Part shown: in pieces, positions 44,112-53,278 of the stretch
Position numbering within the stretch: position 1 is the stretch's first letter
How the letters are laid out: the number at the start of each line of letters is the position of its first letter
Origin: Hymenobacter rigui
GTDB taxonomy: Bacteria; Bacteroidota; Bacteroidia; Cytophagales; Hymenobacteraceae
DNA: 64,000 nucleotides
Reading direction: 5' to 3'
NCBI RefSeq assembly: GCF_003944715.1
Contig: NZ_RWIT01000001.1
Coordinates: 434,001-498,000 of the forward strand
Position numbers and translations under genes: made by a program
Notes under the pieces: generated by a model
The model's database searches: none
Told to the model about the DNA's origin: nothing
What the model saw: the letters and a program-made list of their open reading frames with translations, nothing else

Positions 44112-45671
44112 ATGACGACGCAACAGCAACTGCAGCATTTGTACTGGCGCGCCGGCTTCGGGCCCCGGCCTGAAGACGTGGCCGCGGGACTCTCACCGCG
44201 TAAAGCACTACGTCAACTGCTCCAGAACTCTGACAAAGTAGAGCTCCTCGACAGTCCGCAGATGCGCTATATGGAGCCATTGGCCCAGTTCCGGCCGGTG
44301 GCACCGGGCAGCGGTACCCCGCAGAACAGCATGGTCACTACCCCCGATCAGACGATGACGGGCAATGGGCAGCCTGCGCCGGTGGCCGCCGTCCCGTCCC
44401 GCTCGGCGCTGCCAAAGGGGCGCAGCCAGCCGCCGCTGTTGCGCCGCAAGGAGATGACGCCGCAGGAGCGCAAAATGCAGAACCAGAGTATCCGAGATGC
44501 ATTTTATGCCATGAATACCGGCTGGATGCAGCGCATGGCCACCTCGCCGGCGCAGCTGCGGGAAAAGCTGACGCTGTTCTGGCACGGGCACTTTGCCTGC
44601 CGGGTGCGCCGCCCCGATGCCGCCCTGCACCTCAACAACACCATCCGGCAGCTGGCCCTGGGCAAGTTTGGCGACTTGCTGCTGGCCGTGAGCAAGGAAC
44701 CGGCCATGCTGCAGTTCCTCAACAACCAGCAAAACCGCAAGCAGCACCCCAATGAGAATTTCGCCCGCGAGGTGATGGAGTTGTTCACGCTGGGCCGGGG
44801 CCACTACGCCGAAACCGACGTAAAGGAAGCCGCCCGCGCCTTTACCGGCTGGGGCTACGACAACCAGGGGGCCTTCGTGTTCCGGGCCAACCAGCACGAC
44901 GACGGCCCCAAAACCTTCCTGGGCCGCACCGGCAATTTCGGGGGCGAGGAGGTGCTCAGCATCATTCTAGAGCAGCCGGCCTGTGCTGAGTTCATCACCA
45001 CCAAGCTGTACCGCTTTTTCGTGAACGACGTGCCGAACGCTCAGCACATCGGGCCGCTGGCGCAGGCGTTCTTCCGCAGCGGTTACGATATCCGGGCGTT
45101 GCTGGAGCAGATGTTTTCGGCCGACTGGTTTTACGACTCGGCCAACGTAGGCACGCGCATTAAGTCGCCGGTGGAGCTGCTGGCGGGCATCAAACGCACC
45201 CTGGGCCTGCAGCTGGTGGATGATAAGCCGCTGATTGTGTTTCAGAAGGCGTTGGGCCAAACGCTCTTCGAGCCGCCAAACGTAGCCGGCTGGCCCGGTG
45301 GCCGCAACTGGATTGACTCTTCCAGCCTGCTGTACCGGCTGCAGCTGCCCTCGGTGCTACTCAAAAACGCCGAGTTCAGTGTATCGCTGAAGCAGGATGA
45401 AAACGACATTGCCCCCAATCTCAGCCGCGCCGACCGCACCTTTCAGGAGCCGGTAAAGACGACCGTGCGGCTGGCTCCGGTGCAGGCCCTGCTGGCCAAG
45501 ACCCCACCCGCCCAGCAGACGGCCCAGCTCGGCCAGTTCCTGCTGCAAGCTCCGCTCCGGCCCGATAACCTTGCCCTCATTCAGCAAGCCGCCGACAAAG
45601 CGCCCGCCGAGGGCCGCCTGCGCACTATGGTAACGGCCCTATTGAGTTTGCCGGAATACCAGTTGATGTAG
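44112..45671 (+). CDS. DUF1800 domain protein
   Basis: Start ATG 44112 (MTTQQQLQHLYWRAGFGPRP) follows the family; the frame is open 35 codons upstream into hairpin copy D. The 519-residue protein carries DUF1800 features: HLYWRAGFGPRPEDVAAGLS, KLTLFWHGHFACRVRRPD, NENFAREVMELFTLGRGHYA, FTGWGYDNQGAFVFRANQHD, FFVNDVPNAQHI, and VAGWPGGRNWIDSSSLLYRL. An insert of about 90 residues rich in Gln and Pro follows the N-terminal helix (about 60-120). No signal peptide is visible. Its partner DUF1501 gene follows; the two are nearly always adjacent. Molecular role is not known, probably envelope-related. Confidence 0.9.
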   Translation: MTTQQQLQHLYWRAGFGPRPEDVAAGLSPRKALRQLLQNSDKVELLDSPQMRYMEPLAQFRPVAPGSGTPQNSMVTTPDQTMTGNGQPAPVAAVPSRSALPKGRSQPPLLRRKEMTPQERKMQNQSIRDAFYAMNTGWMQRMATSPAQLREKLTLFWHGHFACRVRRPDAALHLNNTIRQLALGKFGDLLLAVSKEPAMLQFLNNQQNRKQHPNENFAREVMELFTLGRGHYAETDVKEAARAFTGWGYDNQGAFVFRANQHDDGPKTFLGRTGNFGGEEVLSIILEQPACAEFITTKLYRFFVNDVPNAQHIGPLAQAFFRSGYDIRALLEQMFSADWFYDSANVGTRIKSPVELLAGIKRTLGLQLVDDKPLIVFQKALGQTLFEPPNVAGWPGGRNWIDSSSLLYRLQLPSVLLKNAEFSVSLKQDENDIAPNLSRADRTFQEPVKTTVRLAPVQALLAKTPPAQQTAQLGQFLLQAPLRPDNLALIQQAADKAPAEGRLRTMVTALLSLPEYQLM

Positions 45672-45822
45672 TGCTTAGTGGATAGTGCTTGGTGCTTAGG
45701 TCGTTCGATATAATTGCTACGGCCCAGCCACCAAGCACTACTCACTAACTACGTATTGTAAAGTGCTAATTACTAAGCACTACCACCTAAGCACTAAGCA
45801 CTACCCACTAAGCACTAACCCC
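45672..45822. repeat. Simple-repeat intergenic with AAGCACTA units
   Basis: The gap contains the unit AAGCACTA five times (right half) and its complement TAGTGCTT (left half), spaced 10-30 bases apart, so the region can form a long imperfect stem. It lies between the two co-transcribed DUF genes. Confidence 0.65.
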
Positions 45823-47031
45823 ATGACTTCCCGCCGCGACTTTCTGAAATCTTCCGTGCTGGCCAGCAGCCTGCTGTTTGTGCCCAAGTTCCTGCACGCG
45901 TTGGACCGTCAGGGCCTGCGTGACCTGCGCGACGCCCGGGGCCGCCGCCTCGTGGTGGTGCAGCTGGGTGGCGGCAACGACGGCCTGAACACCATCATTC
46001 CCTACGAAAACGACCTGTACTACAAGGCCCGGCCCACGCTCGGCATCCGGCAGCAAAGCGGCATCCTGACTCTTGACCAAGGCTTGGGCCTGAACCCCAG
46101 CATGACCCGCCTCAAGAGCCTCTACGACCAGGGCCAGATGGCTGTGCTCAACTCCGTCGGCTACCCGAATCCGGATAGGTCGCACTTTCGTTCCATGGAT
46201 ATCTGGCAAAGCGGGTCTGCTTCCGACCAGTACCTGAGCACCGGCTGGCTCGGCCGCTACCTCGACTCGAACTGCGCGGCTTGCCAGCTGCCTTATAATG
46301 GTCTGGAAGTGGATGATACGCTGAGCCTGGCCATGAAGGGGCAGCAGCGGAAGGGCCTAGCCTTGAAAAACCCGGAGAAATTCCACCAGATAACCCAGAA
46401 CCGCTTCATTGCCCAGGTAAGCGGTGAGAAGCCTCAGGGCAACCTGTCGGAACTGGATTACCTGTACAAGACGCTGGCCGAAACCTCGTCCTCCGCCGAC
46501 TACCTGTACCAGAACGCCAAGGTGTATAAATCGGCGGTAGCGTACCCGAACACCGAGTTCGGCCGCAACCTCAAAACCACCGCCGAGCTTATCAACTCCG
46601 GTGTGGCCTCGCGGGTGTACTATGTGTCGCTGAGCGGGTTCGATACGCACGTTCGGCAGCGCGAGCAGCAGGGCAAGCTGCTGGGCGACTTATCGGATGG
46701 GCTGGCTTCGTTTGTGGAAGATCTGCAGAAAGCCGGCAACCTCGACGATACGCTGGTACTGGTGTTTTCGGAATTTGGCCGCCGTGTGGGCCAGAATGCC
46801 AGCAACGGCACCGACCACGGCACGGCCAACAACGTGCTGCTGCTGGGCGGCGGCCTCAAACAGAAAGGCATCCTCAACGCCGCTCCTGATCTGGCCAACC
46901 TCCAGGACGGCGACCTGCGCCACCAGCTCGATTTCCGCAGCCTCTACGCCACCATCCTGCACGACTGGCTGGAAGCCGACGACTCGGCCATTTTAGGCAG
47001 CCGGTTTGAGCGGCTGTCGGGCTTGGTGTAG
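45823..47031 (+). CDS. DUF1501 domain protein, Tat-exported
   Basis: Start ATG 45823 (MTSRRDFLKSSVLASSLLFV) gives a twin-arginine signal: SRRDFLK matches the Tat motif. The frame is open 20 codons upstream through the repeat. The 402-residue protein has the DUF1501 sulfatase/phosphatase-like core: VVVQLGGGNDGLNTIIPYEN, MAVLNSVGYPNPDRSHFRSM, SLSGFDTHVRQREQQGKLLG and LVFSEFGRRVGQNASNGTDH, with a metal-site look (Asp/His). It is a periplasmic partner of the upstream DUF1800 protein. Confidence 0.9.
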   Translation: MTSRRDFLKSSVLASSLLFVPKFLHALDRQGLRDLRDARGRRLVVVQLGGGNDGLNTIIPYENDLYYKARPTLGIRQQSGILTLDQGLGLNPSMTRLKSLYDQGQMAVLNSVGYPNPDRSHFRSMDIWQSGSASDQYLSTGWLGRYLDSNCAACQLPYNGLEVDDTLSLAMKGQQRKGLALKNPEKFHQITQNRFIAQVSGEKPQGNLSELDYLYKTLAETSSSADYLYQNAKVYKSAVAYPNTEFGRNLKTTAELINSGVASRVYYVSLSGFDTHVRQREQQGKLLGDLSDGLASFVEDLQKAGNLDDTLVLVFSEFGRRVGQNASNGTDHGTANNVLLLGGGLKQKGILNAAPDLANLQDGDLRHQLDFRSLYATILHDWLEADDSAILGSRFERLSGLV

Positions 47032-47117
47032 GCTGTCAGTTGGTAGTTGTCGGTTGGTAGTTGTCGGTTGTCAGGCCGAAACGGGACTATCAACTGACAA
47101 CCAACAACTGCCAACTA
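47032..47117. repeat. Simple-repeat inverted stretch after the DUF1501 gene
   Basis: Left: repeated GTTGGTAGTTGTCG units; right: CAACTGACAACCAACAACTG. The halves are complementary in large part and form an imperfect stem between convergent genes. Confidence 0.6.
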
Positions 47118-47123
47118 AAAAAG

Positions 47124-47963
47124 CTATCGGCGCAACACTAACCCGGCGAAATACTCCCGTTCGGCATTGCGACTCAGGGCCAAGTGGCGGCCGAAATCCA
47201 GCTGCACGTTGCGGCTCACGTGGAAAATGGGCCCCAGGTTCAGGGCCGACTGCCAGCTACTGGTGCGCACATCGTGGCGGCTGGTGCCTTCAATAAAGGC
47301 GGCCAGCCAGGGCGTGAAGCCGTAGTCGAAGGTGAGCGAAGGGGCCAGGTCGAGAAAGTGCTGGTGGGCTTCCCGGTCGAAGTTGAGGGAGGTTTCCCAC
47401 TGGGCACTCAGGTGAGCATCATGGTTGAAGGTATACGTAATGGGCAGCAGCACACCGTACTCGAACCCGCCCGCGCCCAGCTTGCCACCGGTGGGCAGGC
47501 GGGTATAGCCGATAGCCGCCGCCGCCCAGCGGCCCGCGCTGATGGAGTCGTTACCCAGGAAGTTGTGCTTCAGGCGCAGGGCCACGTCGCCAAAACCCCG
47601 GCTGCGTTCGGGCGCGCCCCCGTCGCTGGCCCACTGCTTCTCCACTACAAACGGATCTACAAATACCTGCACATCGGTGCGGTCGGTGAGGCCGGTTTTG
47701 AAGGCAAAGGCATTGAAGCGCAGGGTCCGGGTACGGTCTTCGGCTCCTGGTTTGCTGCTGATGAGTCGCACGGCGTCGGTTTCCAGCTGCCAGTGGCCGG
47801 GGTCCACGGTGATGGGACTTTCCGTAACGCCGGGCCGGTCGGCGCTGAGAGGGCGCAGCAGGCGGGTGGGGGCCCGGTGCCGCAGGGAGTACGGCTGCTC
47901 GGGGCGCTTCAGCGTATCGGGTGGGACGGCCAGCGCGGCCGATAGGAGGAGAGATAGAAGCAT
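47124..47963 (-). CDS. Outer-membrane transporter-like protein (phenol MetA-type beta barrel)
   Basis: A 279-residue exported protein with signal peptide (MLLSLLLSAALAVPPDTLKR). The text LSADRPGVTESPITVDPGHWQLETD is the start of the family once named MetA-pathway of phenol degradation, and the rest alternates hydrophobic and polar residues like a 10-12-strand outer-membrane barrel (AAAAIGYTRLPTGGKLG, YGFTPWLAAFIEGTSRH). It starts 57 bases after the TonB receptor gene stop, the same strand, so an operon with the receptor is likely. A role in outer-membrane metal passage is inference from that context. Confidence 0.8.
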   Translation of the reverse strand: MLLSLLLSAALAVPPDTLKRPEQPYSLRHRAPTRLLRPLSADRPGVTESPITVDPGHWQLETDAVRLISSKPGAEDRTRTLRFNAFAFKTGLTDRTDVQVFVDPFVVEKQWASDGGAPERSRGFGDVALRLKHNFLGNDSISAGRWAAAAIGYTRLPTGGKLGAGGFEYGVLLPITYTFNHDAHLSAQWETSLNFDREAHQHFLDLAPSLTFDYGFTPWLAAFIEGTSRHDVRTSSWQSALNLGPIFHVSRNVQLDFGRHLALSRNAEREYFAGLVLRR

Positions 47964-48020
47964 GGGGAGAGGGGAGAAAAGCGGAACAGTGCGGCTTGTA
48001 CGTGCCCTCGCCGAAAACAG

Positions 48021-50489
48021 CTAGAAGGGCACCACCACTTTCAGGCTCAGGTTGCGGCCTTGATTGTAGATGCCTTGTCGCCCGTTGGGCGAGGCCGCAT
48101 AGTACTCAAAGTATTTCAGTCGGTTGAGGTGCGACTGATACACGGTGTTCAGGGCATTGTCAAGCTGCACAAACAGCTGCACGATTTCCCGTTCCCCGGT
48201 CCGGTTGCGCAGCCCAGTGCCCGCACCCAGACCCAGCAGGGCGTAGCCGCCGGTGCGGGTTTCGGTATTATCGAGGGCGTAGAAACGGTTTTGGGCGGCG
48301 TGGAGGTCCAGCACGGCCCGCACGTAGGCATTGCTCAGCCGTCCCCGGGCCCGCTGCTGGGTAAGGCGCAGCTCGGAGCGGGTATGCAGGGGCGGAATCA
48401 GGGGCAGATAGCGGGCGGCGCGGCCGTGAGTTTCCAGTAGGCCCGTCTGCTTATTAAGGCCGGTTACGTAGGCCAGGCTGTTGTTGAAAGCCAGCATGGG
48501 CAAAGCCCGGGGGTGCAGGTTGGCCGTTATTTCGGCCCCGTACAGCCGGGCCCGGCCTTGCTGATACTGGTAGGTAGCATTGCCCGGCACTATCACCACC
48601 GGCTGCCCGTCGGCATCGGTCAGGCGGGCCTGGTAGATGTAATTGCGGATGTCGTTGTTGAACAAGCTGGCACTCAGCTCCGCGTCGGGCAGATAGGCGC
48701 TGAGGCCAATATCTTCCTGCAGGCTGAACTCCGGCCCAAATGTGCGGTTGCCCAGGTATACGATGTGCGCGCCGGGGTCCAGGCCGTTGGAGCCCACTTC
48801 CGTAATGTTCGGAGCCCGGTAGCCCCGCGCCACGTTGGCCCGCAGCAGCAGCTTCTCAGAAAAAGAATACGTGGCCCCCGCACTGGCCGATACGCCTTGG
48901 TACCGCGTGCGGAAGGCGCTGAACTGCGGCTCCGTGCCGGTTGCCTCCGCCCGGTTCACCTGCCGGGCAAAACCGGTGCGCGCATCCGGGCCCACGTAAA
49001 AATCGTCCCAGCGCAGCCAGCGGGTATCGTAGCGCAGCCCGCCCGACAGCTCCAGCGGCCCCCAGGCCTTTTTCAGGTGCACGTAGCCGCCTACGTCAGT
49101 CAGGTTATAGTCCGGAATGGGGAAGTCGGTGGCGTTGCGGTTCTGGTTGCGCTGGTGCATGCCGTTCAGGCCCACAGTGGTTTCCAGGCCTCGCCAGGCA
49201 GGCGCGGCGTAGCGTATGTCGTAGGTTGTCGTGGTGAGGGCTACGGCCAGGCCCGGCTGGCTGGGCGCGGTGGGGTGGTTGTACTCCCGGCGTTGATTCT
49301 GCTGCACGCCCAGCAGCGTGTGCAGATCCCCGGCTCCCAGGCGCAGGCGCGTGCGGTTCAGCAGCCGGTAGTGCTGAATGTGCTGGTGCAGCGGGTTGAG
49401 GCGGTAAGTGCTCAGGTCGGCTTGTGGCACCAGCGGGCGGTTCCGGATGTCGTCCTGCTCTCCTTCAAATACCTGCCGGGTAAAGCGCCGGCTCAAAGAG
49501 TCGCGGCTACCGTCCGGAATTTCCTGGAAGTTGTCGTAGAGCGTGGCTGTGAAATGTGTGCTGCCCCAGGCTTTTTCCACCCCGGCCATTCCCGTCAGAT
49601 TCAGTTCCCGGAACGCGGTACCGTACACCCGGCCTTCGAGGGCGTTGCGGTAGTTCTGGGCCCGGCGGTACGAGGCTCGGGCTGCGTACTGCCAGCCGCG
49701 CTGGTGGTAGGTGAGCCCCAGGGAAGTACCCAGCAGGTTATTGTTGGTCTGATACTCGGTAAGTGCGTCGCCGTGCAGGCGGCCGGACGTGCCGGTGGGC
49801 AGACGGGGCAGCATGTTAATTACGCCGGCTACGGCATCGGAGCCGTACATGAGGCTGGCCGGGCCCTTCACTACTTCAATCCGCTCGATATCATATTGGT
49901 CGATTTCGATGCCATGCTCATCGCCCCACTGCTGGCCTTCCTGGCGCAGACCGTTGTAAAGCGTAAGTACCCGGTTGTAGCCCAGGCCCCGGATAAACGG
50001 CTTGCTGATGTTGGGTCCGGTAGTTACGGCGCTGAGGCCCGGCACACCCTGCACGGCCGCATCGATGATGTTGCTGTTGCTGTTGAGCAGCACCTCCCGC
50101 TTGCTGAGCACGGCCACGGGTACCGGGCTTTTCCTGATTTCGGTAGCCCGGCTTACGCCCGTTACCACCACTTCCTGCAAAGCCGCCGGTACTGCCGCTA
50201 CATGCACCTCTACCGTGGCAGTAGTACCATCCGTTACCACCACGCTGTGCTCAGTCGGCTGAAAGCCTACGGCACTGGCCACCAGCCGGTGGTTGCCAGT
50301 GGGCACGGCGGCCAGCGTAAAGCGCCCATTCTCATCGGCTGTGGTGCCCAGCTTGCTACTCTTCAGCCCCACGCTGGCAAAGGCCACCGGCTGGCCCCCT
50401 GACCGTACTACGCCCTGCACCGTACCGGTTTGCTGGGCCCAGCCCAGCACCGGGTTCAGGAGAAAAAACAAGAGGAGAAGCTGTTTCAT
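48021..50489 (-). CDS. TonB-dependent receptor, probably for metal uptake (Mn)
   Basis: An 822-residue receptor: signal peptide (MKQLLLLFFLLNPVLGWA), a CarboxypepD_reg-like domain (about 22-108), then a plug with IEVVKGPASLMYGSDAVAGV. The end is a typical barrel close, LSLKVVVPF. The plug text GLRQEGQQWGDEHGIEIDQY resembles receptors of the metal/ZnuD type more than the nutrient SusC type. An 18-bp palindrome 23 bases upstream of the start (50512-50529) matches one before the neighbouring mntH gene in 16 of 18 bases, which points to the same metal regulator. A TonB-driven Mn or other divalent uptake role is inferred. Confidence 0.85.
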   Translation of the reverse strand: MKQLLLLFFLLNPVLGWAQQTGTVQGVVRSGGQPVAFASVGLKSSKLGTTADENGRFTLAAVPTGNHRLVASAVGFQPTEHSVVVTDGTTATVEVHVAAVPAALQEVVVTGVSRATEIRKSPVPVAVLSKREVLLNSNSNIIDAAVQGVPGLSAVTTGPNISKPFIRGLGYNRVLTLYNGLRQEGQQWGDEHGIEIDQYDIERIEVVKGPASLMYGSDAVAGVINMLPRLPTGTSGRLHGDALTEYQTNNNLLGTSLGLTYHQRGWQYAARASYRRAQNYRNALEGRVYGTAFRELNLTGMAGVEKAWGSTHFTATLYDNFQEIPDGSRDSLSRRFTRQVFEGEQDDIRNRPLVPQADLSTYRLNPLHQHIQHYRLLNRTRLRLGAGDLHTLLGVQQNQRREYNHPTAPSQPGLAVALTTTTYDIRYAAPAWRGLETTVGLNGMHQRNQNRNATDFPIPDYNLTDVGGYVHLKKAWGPLELSGGLRYDTRWLRWDDFYVGPDARTGFARQVNRAEATGTEPQFSAFRTRYQGVSASAGATYSFSEKLLLRANVARGYRAPNITEVGSNGLDPGAHIVYLGNRTFGPEFSLQEDIGLSAYLPDAELSASLFNNDIRNYIYQARLTDADGQPVVIVPGNATYQYQQGRARLYGAEITANLHPRALPMLAFNNSLAYVTGLNKQTGLLETHGRAARYLPLIPPLHTRSELRLTQQRARGRLSNAYVRAVLDLHAAQNRFYALDNTETRTGGYALLGLGAGTGLRNRTGEREIVQLFVQLDNALNTVYQSHLNRLKYFEYYAASPNGRQGIYNQGRNLSLKVVVPF

Positions 50490-50511
50490 TTTAGAAAGGG
50501 CAGTAGTATTT

Positions 50512-50529
50512 ATTTAGATTAGCCTAAAT
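50512..50529 (-). promoter_or_regulatory. MntR-like operator before the TonB receptor gene
   Basis: On the minus strand ATTTAGGCTAATCTAAAT, with perfect ATTTAG/CTAAAT ends. Same type as the mntH operator; both resemble DtxR/MntR-family sites. Located 23 bases before the receptor start. Confidence 0.6.
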
Positions 50530-50540
50530 CAGGAAGGCTG

Positions 50541-50570
50541 AAAAAAGCGCGGAGTGTCCGCGCCTTTTTT
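50541..50570 (-). terminator. Bidirectional terminator of mntH
   Basis: AAAAAAGCGCGGAGTGTCCG continues to CGCTTTTTT-like end: stem GGCGCGGA with TCCGCGC flanked by A-run and T-run. It ends mntH transcription before the receptor's own operator. Confidence 0.85.
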
Positions 50571-50638
50571 CAATCTGAGCAGGGAGAAATCCGGAGTTAC
50601 AGTTGAATTACACTCCCTGTTCGAAAACTCATTTCAGT

Positions 50639-52063
50639 TTATCCGAAGAAAGTCTGGTACAGCAGGTACACGTTCAGTACGATAATGATACCTGACACTA
50701 CCCAGGCAACGGCCTGCAGCCAGGGCTTATTCACGAAAACGCCCATTTTGGCCTTGCTGCCCGTGAACAGCACCAACGGTACCACCGCAAAGCTGAGCTG
50801 CAACGACAGAATCACCTGGCTGAGCACCAGCAGCTCGCCGGTACCTTTCTCGCCGTAAAACAGAGCTACCAGAAAAGCCGGTACTACGGCAATACCGCGC
50901 GTAATCAGCCGCCGCAGCCAGGGTTTGAGGCGCAGATCCAGGAAGCCTTCCATTACAATCTGCCCGGCCAGGGTGCCGGTGAGGGTGGAGTTCTGGCCCG
51001 AGGCCAGCAGGGCTATGGCAAACACCGCCGAGGCCGCCCCCGCGCCCAGCACCGGGGCCAGCAGCTTGTGCGCGTCACTGATATCGGCCACGTCGTGGAG
51101 GCCGTTGGAGTGGAAGGTGGCCGCTGAGGTAATCAGGATGGCAGCATTCACGAAGAAGGCCAGGAACAGCGCCACCGTGCTGTCGATGGTGGCAAACTTG
51201 ATGGCCATGCGCTTACCGGGTTCATCCTGGTCGAAGGCCCGGGTCTGCACAATGCTGGAGTGCAGGTATAGGTTATGGGGCATTACCGTAGCGCCCAGAA
51301 TGCCAATAGCAATGTAGAGCATGCGCGGGGTAGTCACCACCTCGGGTTGGGGCACCAGCCCACCCAGAATCCCGAACCAATCGGGCTTTGATACAATGAT
51401 TTCGTACAGAAAGCAGCCGAAAATCACCACAATCAGCCCCGCTATAATACTTTCCAGCACCCGGAAGCCCTTGCTCTGGAATAGCAGCACCACCAGCACA
51501 TCCAGAATGGTGAGCACCACGCCCCAGGTAAGCGGCAGGCCAAACAGCAGGTTCAGGGCAATGGCCGAGCCGATAACCTCAGCCAAATCACAGGCGGCAA
51601 TGGCAATTTCGCAGAGCACCCAGAGTACCCGGGAGACGGGCTTGCTGTAATGGTCGCGGCAGGCCTGGGCCAAATCCCGGCCGGTTACAATGCCCAGCTT
51701 GGCCGCCAGATGCTGCAGCAGCATGGCAAACAGGTTGGAAATCAGAATAACCGACAGCAGCGTATAGCCGAAGCGGGAGCCACCCTCAATATCGGTGGCC
51801 CAGTTGCCGGGGTCCATGTAGCCCACTGCCACCATCAGGCCCGGCCCCCAGAAGGCCAGCAGCTTGCGCCAGAACGAGGCACTGGCGGCCGGCACCTTCA
51901 CTGAGGCGTATACTTCCTGCAGGGAAGGAGCCGTGCGGGCCCGTCGCCAGCCACTTTCCGGTGGGGCAGTTGTTGGGTCAGGAGCAGTGGAAGGAGAAGG
52001 TAAGACTGTAGGCATATCGTCGGCCGAGGGCGTCGGCGTGGAGTCAGAGGAGTTGATACTCAC
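50639..52063 (-). CDS. mntH: NRAMP-family divalent metal transporter, likely Mn(II)
   Basis: A 474-residue proton-coupled metal transporter. The start is not certain: GTG 52063 (used here) or ATG 52015; a near-consensus -7 box (TTTCTTTG, 52062-52069) covers the GTG, and would favour 52015. The cytoplasmic N-tail is followed by about 11 membrane segments. The two NRAMP metal motifs are present: [16 protein letters not shown] (DPGN) in the first helix and [16 protein letters not shown] (MPH) in the sixth. The operator at 52077-52094 is typical for MntR control. Iron or other divalent ions could also be carried. Confidence 0.93.
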   Translation of the reverse strand: MSINSSDSTPTPSADDMPTVLPSPSTAPDPTTAPPESGWRRARTAPSLQEVYASVKVPAASASFWRKLLAFWGPGLMVAVGYMDPGNWATDIEGGSRFGYTLLSVILISNLFAMLLQHLAAKLGIVTGRDLAQACRDHYSKPVSRVLWVLCEIAIAACDLAEVIGSAIALNLLFGLPLTWGVVLTILDVLVVLLFQSKGFRVLESIIAGLIVVIFGCFLYEIIVSKPDWFGILGGLVPQPEVVTTPRMLYIAIGILGATVMPHNLYLHSSIVQTRAFDQDEPGKRMAIKFATIDSTVALFLAFFVNAAILITSAATFHSNGLHDVADISDAHKLLAPVLGAGAASAVFAIALLASGQNSTLTGTLAGQIVMEGFLDLRLKPWLRRLITRGIAVVPAFLVALFYGEKGTGELLVLSQVILSLQLSFAVVPLVLFTGSKAKMGVFVNKPWLQAVAWVVSGIIIVLNVYLLYQTFFG

Positions 52064-52076
52064 AAAGAAAGGAAAT

Positions 52077-52094
52077 ATTTAGGCTTGTCTAAAT
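52077..52094 (-). promoter_or_regulatory. MntR-like operator before mntH
   Basis: Perfect-ended palindrome ATTTAGGCTTGTCTAAAT, spacer GCTTGT. It overlaps the region where RNA polymerase would sit if transcription begins from the -7 at 52062-52069. Matches the receptor operator at 50512-50529. Confidence 0.6.
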
Positions 52095-52170
52095 TTAAAT
52101 TTAAGACAGTCTGCATACTGCTTTTGTTCAGAAAAGTTGCGTATACCTGCCAAAGCCCGATTTTTCCCCG

Positions 52171-52178
52171 GAATTTTG
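52171..52178 (+). promoter_or_regulatory. Weak -7 box of the CDF gene
   Basis: GAATTTTG, one mismatch to TAnnTTTG, 25 bases before ATG 52204. Confidence 0.3.
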
Positions 52179-52203
52179 CGCCCCGTTTCGTCGTTAGCCG
52201 CCT

Positions 52204-53211
52204 ATGTTCTCGCTGCCCCTCAAAACTCGTTTCGCCATTCTGTCGCTGGTAGTCAGCGTGGTGCTGATTGCCGTGAAGTTTTATGCCTGGCTGCTCACCC
52301 GCTCCCAGGCCGTGTTGACGGATGCGCTGGAATCCATTATCAATGTGGTAGCCAGTGGGTTTGCGCTGTACAGTATCTACCTGGCCAGCCTGCCCAAGGA
52401 TGAAAACCACCCCTACGGCCATGGCAAGATTGAGTACCTCTCGGTAGGGTTTGAGGGCGGCCTGATTCTGATGGCGGGGGTGTACATCTTCTATTCGGCC
52501 CTCAACTCCCTTCTACACCCGCACGCCATTGCCCGCCCCGACTGGGGAATGGCCCTGCTATTCGTCACGGCGCTGGCTAACCTGGCCACGGGGTTTCTGC
52601 TGATTCGGGCGGGCCGGCAGCACCACTCGCCCACGCTGGTGGGGGATGGGCAGCACCTGTACCTGGATGCGGTAAGCACGCTGGTTTCCTGCGTAGCGCT
52701 GCTGCTGGTGGTATTTACTGGTAACGTGGTGTACGACTCGGTGGCGGCTCTGGGGCTGGGCGTGTTCATTGTGGTGAACGGCTGGCGTATGGTGCGCCGC
52801 TCGGTATCGGGGCTGATGGATGAGGCCGACACGGCTACCGTGCAGCACGTGGTGGCCGAGCTGCAGGAGCACCGGGAGCCCGCCTGGATTGACGTACACA
52901 ACCTGCGCGTGGTGCGCTACGGGGCTAACATGCACATCGACTGCCACGTGACCATGCCCTACTACTTCAGCCTGGAACAAACCCACGAGCAGGTGCACCG
53001 CATTGAGCGGCTGGTAGATCAGGAGTTTGAAGTACAAGTGGAAATGTTCGTGCACGCCGACCCCTGCACCTTCGCCGCCTGCTCTCACTGCCACATGCCC
53101 GACTGCCCCGTGCGTCAGCACGCCTTCGCCCAGGAAATCCCCTGGACGCTGGCCAACGTGGCCAAAAACGAGCGGCACCAGCTGGCCCTGCATAATGGCG
53201 TGACACAGTAG
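52204..53211 (+). CDS. Cation diffusion facilitator (CDF) efflux transporter
   Basis: A 335-residue CDF protein that exports divalent metal ions against protons. Membrane segments fill about 1-195 with the metal-site residues in helix 2 (SQAVLTDALESIINVVASGF) and helix 5 (LVGDGQHLYLDAVSTLVSCV). The His loop segment is ENHPYGHGKIEYLS. The cytoplasmic domain (about 205-290) is followed by a short Cys/His-rich end: CTFAACSHCHMPDC with more His/Cys after. This tail could bind Zn, Mn or Fe. It faces mntH, so uptake and efflux sit back to back; it has no MntR-like box of its own that I can see. Confidence 0.92.
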   Translation: MFSLPLKTRFAILSLVVSVVLIAVKFYAWLLTRSQAVLTDALESIINVVASGFALYSIYLASLPKDENHPYGHGKIEYLSVGFEGGLILMAGVYIFYSALNSLLHPHAIARPDWGMALLFVTALANLATGFLLIRAGRQHHSPTLVGDGQHLYLDAVSTLVSCVALLLVVFTGNVVYDSVAALGLGVFIVVNGWRMVRRSVSGLMDEADTATVQHVVAELQEHREPAWIDVHNLRVVRYGANMHIDCHVTMPYYFSLEQTHEQVHRIERLVDQEFEVQVEMFVHADPCTFAACSHCHMPDCPVRQHAFAQEIPWTLANVAKNERHQLALHNGVTQ

Positions 53212-53224
53212 CACAGCTAAAGCC

Positions 53225-53261
53225 AAAAGGCCCGTTCGCACTCTGCGAACGGGCCTTTTTT
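53225..53261 (+). terminator. Terminator between the CDF gene and the next convergent gene
   Basis: AAGGCCCGTTCGCA and complement with a short loop, TTTTTT after; A-run before. Confidence 0.85.
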
Positions 53262-53278
53262 GTCAAGAAGACGATGGA

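Noticed and set aside
48513..50402. 629-codon plus-strand open frame
   Set aside because: Exact antisense of the TonB receptor, with His/Gln/Val/Ala-rich text that mirrors receptor codons.
52064..52203. Manganese riboswitch (yybP-ykoY) before mntH or the CDF gene
   Set aside because: I looked for the conserved GGGGAGUA-like core on both strands and did not find it; the palindromic operator explains the context better.
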